The notes beneath the pieces were generated by a model. That model had not been told where the DNA came from and did not search any database. It was given only the letters and a program-made list of their open reading frames with translations. From NCBI GenBank assembly GCA_036346255.1, contig CM070617.1, forward strand, positions 6,799,501 through 6,863,500: a stretch of DNA of 64,000 nucleotides. The letters run 5' to 3'. Both the position numbers and the translations under genes were made by a program. This DNA is from Ampelocalamus luodianensis. Lineage: Eukaryota; Streptophyta; Magnoliopsida; Poales; Poaceae. Shown here piece after piece: positions 1 through 10,496 of the stretch. Position 1 is the stretch's first letter. The number at the start of each line of letters is the position of its first letter.

Positions 1-1172
1 AGCGACACCGAGCCAAGGGCATGGCGGCGGCTGGCGTGATGACACGGCATGAGCCCAAGCGTGGAGGCAGCGGCTGGCGCAGGTGGCACTGAGGCTGAGG
101 GTGGTGCGTCGAGGGCGCGGCGGACGGGAAGGCGGCGGATTCAGCACGGCGGCGGCTCGATGGGGCCTACTCGGCCGAGAGTCGGAGAGGAGCTCTGGTG
201 GAGGAAGAGTTGGGATCTCGAGGGAGGGAGAAAGAGATAGAGAAGAAGAAAGGGGAAAGAACGAGCTAGGGAAGAAACAACCGTGCGGCTGGAGAAAAAG
301 AAGGAAAGGAAAGTAGGAAAAGAAAGAGAAAGCAAGGAAGAAAAAGGAAAAAGAGAAGGAAGAAAACGGGAAAGAAAATAATGAGAAGAAAAAGAAAATT
401 GTTGGGATCTATTAGAGGAAAAACGGAGTCACATGCGAGTGTGTTGTGCAACTGTTGGCTTGCATGCTAATGTTTGCTGTTGAGGTATTGTCGTGATCGT
501 GTGAAAGACGCACGGTATAGTTTGGTGATTGGGATGTGTAGATCAAGAGTGAGGCCGCGCGTGCTGTGTTGGGGAAAGGAGAGATAGACCGGAACAAAGG
601 AGATTGATATTTGTGGATCTGGTGTAGTCTGATGATTTGTCGTGGCAAGATCTGGTGTAGTCTAACTATTTGGTGTGGTCTGATGATATGGTGTGACAGG
701 ATCTGATGTGATCCGGCGTGGCAGGATCTGGTGTGGCTTGGTGTGGAATAATTTTTTGCGAGGCGTATGTATTGCTGTGGTGATGATGCTAACGGAGGTT
801 GTCATGGATAATACGATTCTGGTGGTGAACGTTTAGGGCAAATAGAGAGGCATGGTAGACAGAGGAAGAAGATTGTTTAGGCGATGGCTTTGGTGGTTGT
901 GCTAATGATGGAATTGATGACGGTCTCGAAAGTGGTGTTGGCGTTGGTATTGGTAGCAAAGGTGCTAGCTAGATTTGGTGTTGGTACCGATGGGGGATGC
1001 GTTTGTGGTGGTAAGTATTGGATGGTGGTGATGAGTTCGATGGTGATGATGAGCTTGACGACAGTGATGACGAAGCAGGAGCTAATGGTAGCTCAGTGGA
1101 GACTATGTCGGGCGGTAATGATAGTATTAGTGTCGTGCGGTTGTGTTGGTATGGGTGCCTAAGATATTGTTA
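1..1172. other. Unassigned sequence, probably TE-derived
   Basis: No convincing gene is visible. Bases 1-230 are GC-rich with overlapping short frames. Bases 230-400 are a nearly pure purine strand (GAA/GGA-rich). Between about 640 and 750 a short phrase built on GATCTGGTGTGG recurs four or five times with changes, a degenerate minisatellite. From 880 to 1160 the sequence is rich in GATGGTGATGATG-like triplets. None of the reading frames carries a recognisable domain. I infer decayed repetitive DNA. Confidence 0.4.
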
Positions 1173-1180
1173 CTGGAGAG

Positions 1181-1540
1181 TAAGGATGGCAATGGGGCCC
1201 CATTCCTTGACGGGGAACCCGATAAGGCGATAGCCAGATAATCTCATTTGCATCATTTACTTTCTAGATGCTAATTAATCAAAAAACATTGTCATTTTAG
1301 CATTGCATATGGATGTTCATACTCATTTTATAACATTATGGATCTTATTTTCTCATCTTTCGGGATCCAACTTTCGGGTATGGGTTCCCGTGGGGCCCCG
1401 ATAACCCGATGGGGATGGGGAACGGGAGGAGAATAGAACCCGAGGACGGGGATAGGGACGGAGATGAGGAATTTTTCGTCTCTCGGGGATGGGGATGTTT
1501 CACTACTCCCCGACGAGGAATGGCCCCGTTGCCATCCCTA
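1181..1540. mobile_element. Non-autonomous hAT-like element, copy 1 (360 bp)
   Basis: The terminal inverted repeats start TAAGGATGGCAATGGGGCC on the left and, read inward on the opposite strand, TAGGGATGGCAACGGGGCC on the right. The flanks are an 8-bp target duplication with one mismatch, CTGGAGAG at 1173-1180 and CTGAAGAG at 1541-1548. Eight-bp duplications are the hallmark of hAT transposons. The interior has GGGGCCCC/CGGGGAT-rich subterminal segments and no open frame of note, so it would depend on an autonomous partner. A second member of the family lies at 50404-50936. Confidence 0.75.
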
Positions 1541-1548
1541 CTGAAGAG

Positions 1549-2119
1549 ATCCAAAAGAGGATTGGGATTGGAGTCCGACATACTGGTCTGTGGCAGAGGT
1601 AGAGGTGGTGGAGACCGAGACTAGAGACATGTGGGTAGAGGTTGTCGAGGCCGGGGATGGCTGGGGCATATAAGGGTAGAGGAAGAGGTCAAGGTCGCGG
1701 TAGCTGGTAGATGGTGGAGATGGATTTGGCGACATCCCTGGTAGTTTTGGTTGTGAATAACTTTTGGTCTTTGTAATGGTATTGACTATGAAGTCGATGG
1801 ATGGTAAGTTTTGGTAGATTCTAGTAATAGTATTGCAATACGTAACAAGATGGATATAATTATTATCCCATACCCATCTTGAGAGGGGCGTTAGAGGTAT
1901 TAGAGTTTAGACAAGAGTCCGAGTTATATACGAGTCAGATTGTAATATTTGGCACTATAAACAAAGGGTGTAGGGGTCTCAAGGGACACAGACGATTATT
2001 TCCGAAATTCAACAATATGTTATGCCCACGCCGAGTATATACTGCAGATACCGGTAATTTCATGGACTGAAAAAGCTTCCTAACAACATGGGTATGCTGT
2101 GAACTCCAATCGGATTTCT
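1549..2119 (+). other. Copia-like remnant beside the kinase 3' end
   Basis: Bases 1640-1720 read as a GRGRG-type glycine/arginine-rich stretch, as near the C-terminus of Copia gag proteins. A purine tract (TTGAGAGGGGCG) near 1878 is followed by TTAGAGGTATTAGAG and an ACTATAAACAAAG box, which resembles a polypurine tract running into the start of an LTR (about 1888). No second LTR, integrase or RT is visible. This sits directly downstream of the last kinase exon that I can find and may have displaced its original 3' end. Confidence 0.35.
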
Positions 2120-5100
2120 TCATATATTAATGATGTCACGAAGACACAAACCTGAATGTTTTAATCCTTTCACAGCATCAAAGTTTTTGTATGTGTACCC
2201 CACAAAGCTGAGATCTTTGGAATTTAGCATCTTCTGTAAAATTGTTACACAAAAATTACATCAGAACTTTGGGAGTGTAAAGAGAAACATAGATGAGATG
2301 TGTATCCGTAACTTGAACATAAATTCAACCAATGAGGGCAGGTGGTTTGAACTTTGAACTACTATTGCAAACCGGCCACTGTAACCTTGATAGGTAGCGG
2401 TAGGTCTACCACAAATTACTAACATGGGCCAATTTAGTGGTTAAGCAGGCCTTGAAACACAAAAGTGGCCTTTATTGCGCCCCCACCCCCCAAAACAAAA
2501 TCCCCTCTTCTTTTATCTAGCTTATTACCGCTGAAGGTTTATTGTGCATAATAGTTCGCTCTGTACTTCCATTATAAAAGACATAAGAATATGGGTAATC
2601 ATGTATAGAATATAATTTTCTCAGGACACCCTGTCCCGATATAAAAGTGGGTGTGAGACAATCATAAAAAACTCAGGGAAACAATTCAGTAATGTATATA
2701 GCAAGTTAGGACGCAAAAAAGCTCCCAATATAAAGGTGGGGGTGAGACAATCATAAAAAAACTCAGGGAAACAATTCAGTAACGTATGCCAATTCAAACA
2801 TTAGAAATGCAATGTTCTTTTGTGCTTTTGCACTAGTTTGTGAATCTCAATACCTTTCTTGAGGACCCAGAACCTGTTCTGGCTGGAGGATTTTCCAACT
2901 GCAGCACAGAATCAAGAAATCAGTCAGAGGAATGCAATTCATAGGCTAAAAATAAAACATCGGAGAAAATTAACTATAGTGCAATTCATCGAAAGCAGAA
3001 AATTAGTCATCCCAACTCATTGATGTTCCTTGAGCTTGCAATTAATAAAGAGCAAGAAATTCAATCAAATAACGCCAGAAGACTCAATCAGTAAACATCT
3101 TGCTATACCAGAATTCCAAAGGCAATACTGGAGGATTGGATAGAGACTGGCAAGGTTTGAACCTTGAAGAATTGCATAGGCAGGAAACAATTAAGAGCAA
3201 GGGATTCACTTACTTCCTCAAACTTCATGAAATTCTGTGTATCCAGTTCATCATTTACTTGAGGCTTAAATGCTGCTTGCATTTCATAAAGCTTATCCCA
3301 TGCAATTCCTCGGAACCAAGGATGGGCCTAATGATAAAGAAAATGATCTAGTAACCACCAGGTAAACTAAACAAGATGAGAACTATAAGTAACGTTCCTA
3401 TTTATTTCTTTTGTGTGACAGGGGAGGCTACCTTTATTTGATCTGCCCCTGCACTGCCAATCCTGTGGTCAACATCACATAATAACCGGCAAATGAGATC
3501 CGTTGCTTCAGTAGTCAACCTTGAATCCTCTGGAAATTTCAAATGGTTTCTCCAGTGCACAATCTAGAATATGAGAAAACAGAGATCAGTGCAGCTCTTT
3601 CCAAAAAAAAACATTGGCATAATTGTGAGAACACTCTCTCCCTCTCCCCCCCCCCCCCTCTCCCTCTCCCTCTGACAGTCATTGACAATCTAGATCAAAA
3701 CAATCCTAGACTATTGGAATTTGGATATAACCGTCATTCTAGTATCTGGCAAAACCTTACAGTGCTTTACAAGGAAATCAGGAGATCCTTTGTACCATTT
3801 TAGCGCCTTTTTTTCCCATTTCACTATTTTACTAGCATGCGTAATGTATTCAAATTCTGTGTCTTACATGCATTACATAATTAAAGAAACACCTTAAAAA
3901 CAATTCAGTCACCTTAAACTTACTACAACTTAATAAGTTATAACCAGAAATAACATGCAAAATACTCAAGGCTTGTTTCGACCCAGCTTGAAGCTAACTC
4001 AGTAACTTTACGATAATATCCACGAAGTGCTTGGGTAGACCTAGCCTAAAAGCCATACAAGCTGCAGCCTGCTGTCTTTGAGGTTCTTGCAGCTTGAGCT
4101 TCGAAACTAAGCTAAGAAATAAAGCAGTTCAGTAATAGCTTGGTATTGTTTTGATGATAAGCCTGAACTTAAGCTAGGCCAAACAAACATTCAATTAACT
4201 ACTAAACTACATTTTAAAAAAAATGAACCCAAATCAATCAGTCGTATTTTTTATTGGTCAGCTATAGCTAAATGTACTGGGCAAAACAAACCTTTCGGCA
4301 TGTAGATATTGGATCATCGGAATAAAATGGTGGATACCCAACAAGCATCTCATACATGATTGCACCCAAAGACCACCTGAAGATGAAAATAAAGTACAAT
4401 TAAATACTAGTTATTAAAGTCAAGAAATTAAATACTAGTTATTAAAGTCAAGACACAAATATGTGTCTGAACATCGATTCCGATATTTCATACCAATCGC
4501 ATTCCATTCCATATCCCTTCTTTAGCAGAACTTCTGGAGCAATATAGTCTGGTGTCCCAACAGTGGAGAATGCCTGGGTATCAATATACATTTGAAGTAA
4601 GAAAAAATTGTCAATAAACATTGAGATCATACACACATGATTTTCTCTTTTTTTAACAAGAGCCTGGGCATGATCATGAAAGCAAAAACATGAATTCTAC
4701 AGCATCAATAAGATGCTTGATATGTAAACTGCAAAGCAGATATACCAGTTTTCTCCTGTTCATCTTCCAGTGCTGAAGTAGTTCATGTTGACTTCTCCAC
4801 CTTCTACCATTTGTTGTAGATGAGAAAGAACTATCAACATCCATTGACTCTCTCAGGTTGTCATCACTCATGGGTTCGTCTTCGTTCAAGGTTGAGAGCT
4901 TTGAACAATCAATTGGCTTGCACAGCCCAAAATCTGACAGCTTCATGTGACCATTCTTGTCTAGAAGCAGGTTATCAGGCTTAATATCTCTGCAAATGAC
5001 AGCAGACCAAATATATAAATCAGGACAATGGTAGAAGTCGGATACACCACATGCCTTTAAAGTCAAGATATGTAACCTGTGGATGTAGTTATGTTTATGA

Positions 5101-8100
5101 ATGGATTCAATGGCAAGGATGGTCTCAGCAATGTAGAATCGAGCCACATGTTCGGTTAAGGTATCCTCTCTCATGAGAAGGGTCATGATATCACCACCAG
5201 GGAGGTACTCCATGATAAGGTAAAGGTACTCCATATCTTGGAAAGAATAGTATAGCTTCACAATGCAGTGACTAGCAACTTCAGCCAGCAAGTTTCTTTC
5301 AGCTCTAACATGTTCCACCTAAAGATATAAATAAAATTCATAACTCCAATAACAGATAGCAAATAGAAGTTTTAATGTCGCGAACTTTGCTAAACAGTCT
5401 CTTATAAAATAGCACAGAATTTCTGACAAAAATTACTTTCGGCTGTAAAAAGAGGCCTTAAAATGTAAGCATGATTTCCTGAAAAGAATCATCCCTACCT
5501 TGAACTAGTTATTTTTCTTTTGCAGAACAGGGTCCTATCAAGCCAATTTTCCAGGGAGGGAGATTTTGACGACTATGATGCAGCATTTACTATGTGATTT
5601 TGACAAATAAAAATACATTATTTAAAGATATCACCCTTGACCAACCATGACAAAGCAATTAGACATGAGAACAAAATATCAGTGGAACCTATGTGGGCTT
5701 CATCGAAACAAATTCAGTGAAAAGAACAAAGGTAGTCTCTGTTCTTTAGCAAGTTCAAGTCTAAAGCCCTCAAACAAACGCTCATGACTACTTCATTACT
5801 ATAATTGAAAGAATGACAACTAAATGAAAAAGATCCTACACAATATTTTCACACAATATGAAATACAAATATGCACTGACAAACTTTGCGAATTCACCTT
5901 CTTTGTAGTTCTATTTCAATTCAAAATAATCTTGTGGTTTTGATTTCTTGATTCTATTACATAATTATCACTTTTCGATCAATTTTAACAAATGTAGTTG
6001 GTGATGGTTGATACAACAACGCCCTTGGTTTGAGAAACACAAATGTCATAGTAAATGGCAAAGATATGAAATGGAAAAGAAATCTGCATTCCACATATAT
6101 TTGATTAAAATTAAAACCGTCATTACAAAATTATCAAACACATTCATAGATGTACAAAGTTTGTTGAAGAAAAAATCTCACATAATAGTAAAGCACCCTA
6201 GACATATCAAAAAACTCAATGCAGTCACAATAACTATAATTCAGAAAACCTGAAATAGCCAGAAATGAGAGTTATCTTACTTGGCCCCTGATAACCATAT
6301 CAGACTTCTTTAGTTTTTTCATTGCATAAATGTTGCCAGAGGTCTTCTCCCGACACAGTTGAACCTGTTAAATAAATTACAAACAGTTGGTAAGGGGTCA
6401 AAACTAACAGCAACAGTTGCAATGCAACAAACACTTGCCATTATTTACAGAGTAACTAGAGTTTATGCTGCAACAAACACTTGTCACTTCCCCACAGTTT
6501 AAGTCTTTACGGACACAGGAAACTATTGCAAAGTAACTACATGCACCACCACCACCACCAAAACCAGGGATCACATAACCGTTAACGGCAAGGATCCCGG
6601 CAGGGGGGCGGGAACGGTAACCGACCGGTTACCGGAAATCCCGGTGGGAAACCGGATGAAATTCGATTGACTTTGCTTAAAAATCGACCAAAATTCGAAA
6701 TTTGAATATTGAATTTGCTAAACCGGATGTTGTTGTTCCGGTTTTGGGATTCCCAGACGCCCTCCGGTAGCCGGTACCGGCCGGGATTTTTTTTCCCTGA
6801 CCAAAACATCTAGTACCATAGGTCCATAAGTCATGACTATTATGTCCCTTGGCAAAAACAAAGATAGTATTTAGCAGGCATATGTAGAAACTCAATCTGC
6901 AAACCTCTCCAAAAGCGCCTCTCCCAATAATGGTGAGCAGCTCAAAGTCATCCACGCAAATTTTGTGCCTTTTGAGTCGCATGTACTCAGTTTCCTTTCT
7001 CTCCAGATCTTTTATTAAATTGATTTGCTGCTCCCTGGGAACTTGAGAAGAAGCTAGTTGTCTCTCCAATCTAAAACGCCTGCAATGTATTATATTTTAT
7101 TAAGTGATAATGTGGGGAACAAAAGATATACTTTTTTTCAAACAAAGGAAATGATCTCAAGTGGGGAAAAAGAATCTGCATAGAATCAAATCAAAATACC
7201 AAATGATGAGAGAGGAGAAGAATCAATTTGACACAAGTCACACAACAATAGAATGTGCTTGACAATTGAAACTTAGGTGTGGTAGTCTAAACTAAGTAAA
7301 CTAAGAACTTCAGTAGTGCAGGCTAGATTGAAGGCTCAACAAAGGCAATCCTCAGCTTTAGTTGATATAAGACCGTCATCAGAATTAACCTCCATAGCTG
7401 GTAGGTTATATACCAACTGTGTGTTTTGATAAAAGATTAAACACATGAAATTACATATGGAAAATGTATGCCCCCGTTACATAATAGCCTGCATCCAATG
7501 TATTGCATAAAGCAAAGAATTCTACTACTTCATCATACTTTCATGTAATGTTCTCCACTGTGTTTCTTCTCATTGTTTTCCTTTCAGTAAAAGGGAAACC
7601 GGGGTCTTTGCCCTTGGTCGATAAAATGTACAGTTGTACACTAAAGCTGGGAAAGATATTGTGCACATCTCTGACTCCAAATAAGGCAAATTATAGCATG
7701 ATCAATGTAACACATGCATCCGTTGTAAAGTACGTCATCAACCACGTGTCCACCGCCCATTCACCGAAGATCATAAGAATGTCTAACAGTCCGCTCACGG
7801 TTTGGCTCTGATTACACAACCATTTGTCGGCTTGCAATTTAAAACCAATACATAATGCGCTCCAATTATACACAAAAAAAAACAAAATACCATATGCATG
7901 CGACAAACATCAACGCCACTTTACCACCTCAAAAACAGACGTGACCATAGCATTCACGCATCATTTTTGAGCATTTATTCTCCGAGAATTCAAAATTATG
8001 TTACCCAACTAAGCAAGGCAGTAGCTAGTACTACAAGCTCAGCTCAACGGCTTCTTGCGCCAAAAAAAATAATCCACACCAGCAATTTGAACCATTTTTG

Positions 8101-8719
8101 CTTGGTGCATTGAGTTGTCACTAGCATTTCAAACACCTACCAGAATCAAATGCTGCCCAACCCCCCAACTTATCCATAACAGCTAAATCAAGCCACTCCA
8201 ACCCCAAATTGCTTGCCACACTTCACCAATTCGAGAATCTATAGCGACATACTACATCACACTACACTAGAAATCCCTCAAATCATGGCTGATACAGCAA
8301 GTCCCATTTTCCCGCATTCCACAAGCACCCACCCCAAAATTTCCCCCGAATCTAGTAGCTCGAAGCCCCAAGCTCCAGCACCCCAAGCTCGAACCACGCC
8401 CAACCCAGCTCAAACCCCTCGATCGAGCTCGCGGCGCGCGAGATCTACCCCAACCGCACGCGGCGGCAGCTAAAATTCGAGCCCGAAATAAGAGTCCAGG
8501 ATCGGATCGGTACCTCTCCTTGCGCTCCTGGATGTTCTTCGTCTGCGAGCGGTAGTGGTTCTCGATGAACTTCTTCGCGGCGGCGACGCGCTCCATGGTG
8601 AGGGTGGACCCCACCGCCTCCGCCTCCCCCTCCCCCTCCTCCGCCACCGCGGCGAGCGGCTCCGAGGCGACGGCGCCGCCCAGCGCCGGCGCCGGCGCGT
8701 CCGCCATCTCGCTCTCCAT
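2120..8719 (-). CDS. NDR-type AGC serine/threonine protein kinase, 11 exons
   Basis: This is a nuclear Dbf2-related kinase (AGC family; LATS/NDR group, partner of MOB1). The exons I reconstructed, all in phase, are 8719-8514, 7079-6905, 6364-6281, 5318-5077, 4989-4746, 4573-4494, 4376-4292, 3563-3432, 3327-3214, 2898-2854 and 2233-2120, giving about 506 aa. Visible motifs are the MOB-binding N-terminal helix (ENHYRSQTKNIQERKERR), the glycine loop GRGAFGEV, AMKKLKK, HRDIKPDN, DFG, the long NDR insert rich in basic residues before AFSTVGTPDYIAPE, WWSLG, and the hydrophobic motif FVGYTYKNF with its regulatory Thr. Two in-frame Met codons (8719 and 8707) both have good context; plant homologues support a short acidic leader, so I chose the upstream one. 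The C-terminus after GLKHS is shorter than plant relatives and runs to a stop through a possible splice donor (CAG/GTTTGT), so a last exon may be missing or lie outside. Introns hold MITE/hAT insertions. Confidence 0.93.
2639..2788. repeat. Direct repeat of about 60 bp in the last kinase intron
   Basis: The block at 2639-2697 (ATATAAAAGTGGGTGTGAGA onward, through CTCAGGGAAACAATTCAGTAA) recurs at 2728-2788 with a few substitutions. The two copies are about 90 bp apart. The last kinase intron runs from 2853 to 2234, so this is a local intronic duplication without coding content. Confidence 0.75.
3968..4192. mobile_element. Possible MITE in kinase intron 7
   Basis: The left end reads AAGGCTTGTTTCGACCCAGC. 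The right end, on the opposite strand, reads GAATGTTTGTTTGGCCTAGC, so the ends form an imperfect inverted repeat of the GCTTGTTTGG type common in grass MITEs. No clean target duplication is visible, so superfamily and exact limits are open. Confidence 0.35.
6565..6799. mobile_element. Small hAT element in kinase intron 2 (235 bp)
   Basis: The element is bounded by CAGGGA on both ends in inverted orientation, and further in by GGTAACCG/CCGGTTACC-type subterminal repeats. It is flanked by a perfect 8-bp target duplication ACCAAAAC (6557-6564 and 6800-6807). CAGGG termini and an 8-bp duplication are diagnostic of hAT. The perfect duplication suggests a fairly recent insertion. It lies in the intron between the exons ending GAFGE and starting VQLCREK and does not disturb splice sites. 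Confidence 0.85.
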
Positions 8720-8850
8720 CCCCACCCACTGACCCACCCCTCTACACCTCTCGCTGCCTCTCTGGGTTTTTTTTTTTTTTTGCCTTTTCTGCCCTTCACT
8801 CTCGGCCTCGGTGTTCTTCTATGTGGGCGGGCTTGTCGCTGTGCGCGGGG

Positions 8851-8858
8851 TATATATA
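8851..8858 (-). promoter_or_regulatory. Probable TATA box of the NDR kinase gene
   Basis: TATATATA, flanked as CTG-TATATATA-CCCC on the minus strand, lies 130-150 bp upstream of the start codon, leaving room for a 5' leader of roughly 100 nt that includes an A-rich run on the minus strand (8767-8781). No other TATA-like box lies closer to the ATG. Confidence 0.55.
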
Positions 8859-10491
8859 CAGCCGTGGTCTACGCCGGGTTGGGGTTAATTAAACAGGTTT
8901 ATGTGGGTGATTAACAGGCGGGTTAAGTTAATGGCGGAAGGTTAACTCGGTCGCAGCTGGAGACAGGTGAGCACGGAAACAGCTCCAGTTTTTTTTCTCT
9001 CCTTTTTTTGCCACATTATTTTATTTTATCTTTCCTTGTAACATTGTGTAATCTCTTCTGTCATGTCGCATGCGGTACAGCTGTACTAGTGTATACACGC
9101 AGAAAAAGGCAAGGCTCAGGAGGCGCATGCCTATGTGCTTTGGAGTTTTTCAGATGGATAAACACTAATCCAATTTCCTTTTTCAAGAGGATAATATAAG
9201 CACTGCTCACAAGCGAGCACTTTAGAATTTTTTTTTCCCTTCCATCTTTTTTTTTCAGCACATGCATGGCCATGGCCAGCAAAAAAAACGGGTGAATCGT
9301 TTTCACCCGAGTGGAGTGAACTATTATGACCATATTGGTTATGGATGTTGCTATGATGATCTTACGAAGGATGTCTCGAGTGTGTAAATAATGGTAGAAT
9401 CCTCTTCGAAAAAGTAAACAATGGTAAGAAGCATGCTTCAATAATTATATTCTTCTTCCTTGCAAAAAAAAAAAAAAATTGTTCTCTTCTGTAGGTTCTC
9501 TCTGCGTAGACGCATGAACTGAAGTTACATCGATACGGGAAGATCTTCCAGTCCCACTGAGTCACTGACAATTGGAGTTGTTGCGTTGGTAAGAGGCAGA
9601 AAGAGGCTTCATTTTCCATTTGGGCGTCAGACTGATCCTAGTTAGTACCTGCAGTGTACGTACAAGACAGATGCATGGGCCAGCTGGTAGATCCACCGCA
9701 ACAAGTAGCCCGGGCTACCGAGTCCGAGTCAGGCCCGCCGGCCCACGTGGCGCGTACGGGTCAGGTGAGATGGCGAGTGGTCGTGTCGAGGTCATTGTTG
9801 AACGGGGAGCTCCTCGGTTTGACCGTACGTGTGTTGATTGATTGAATCGACTCGGACCCGGGTGATCTGGGCCTTGATCGGACCGGACACCAGGCGCTAG
9901 CTTGACTTCGTACGTGCAGTCTTATCAGTTGTCAGTCAGCTTCCAAGTGTGAAGTTGCAGTCAGACGATGAATTACCTGATTTCATGTGGTTTTATTAAT
10001 TCAAGCATTTCTTGATGTACGTACAAGTGAACATATGATCAGTATTTTTTGGTGAACGTACAAGAGATTAATGTACTGCCTCTAAGATAGAACCACAACT
10101 ATAATTGAAAAACACAAAAATTTCCTACCCAACTACCATTCACTCGTTCCCACCTAAGAAAATCGCCGGCTGCTCCGTCCGAATCACCGGTGCAGGCGGA
10201 CATGAGCGGTGGCAGTGGTACTCTCTCTCCCTCTCTGTACTCCTCCAAACCAACAGTGCCACTACCCCATTCTACATCGCCGGCGATATCACCACAGCGG
10301 CAGGCTTGGTACTCCGCCCAGATCCATGCAGTCCTATGGCTCCCAACGGTTAAGTTGCGCGGGGTGGTCTGGGCCGAAAGTGGAAGCGTTGGCTGTGGAG
10401 GCGGACTCGAGTGACGGCGGTGTGACTGCCGGGCAGAGTCGAGCGGTAGGCGGTCCAGATCAGGCGATAGCAACGGCTTCCCATCCCGAAG
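8859..10491. other. Intergenic region, no gene seen
   Basis: This is mixed-composition sequence upstream of the kinase. A short hairpin (GGGTGAA-tcgtt-TTCACCC) lies near 9290-9307. From about 10100 to 10491 the sequence is moderately GC-rich and is interrupted by the element at 10497; its continuation is 13903 onward. Short frames on both strands (for example 10099-10518) have no recognisable domain and overlap each other. Confidence 0.4.
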
Positions 10492-10496
10492 GAGAG

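Noticed and set aside
7503..7811. A 102-codon plus-strand frame inside the kinase gene
   Set aside because: It lies within intron 1 in antisense; it has no domain and ordinary intron composition.
9620..9845. Small frames at 9620-9845 (plus)
   Set aside because: Two overlapping frames of 63-73 codons with no homology visible; codon use is not biased compared with the flanks.
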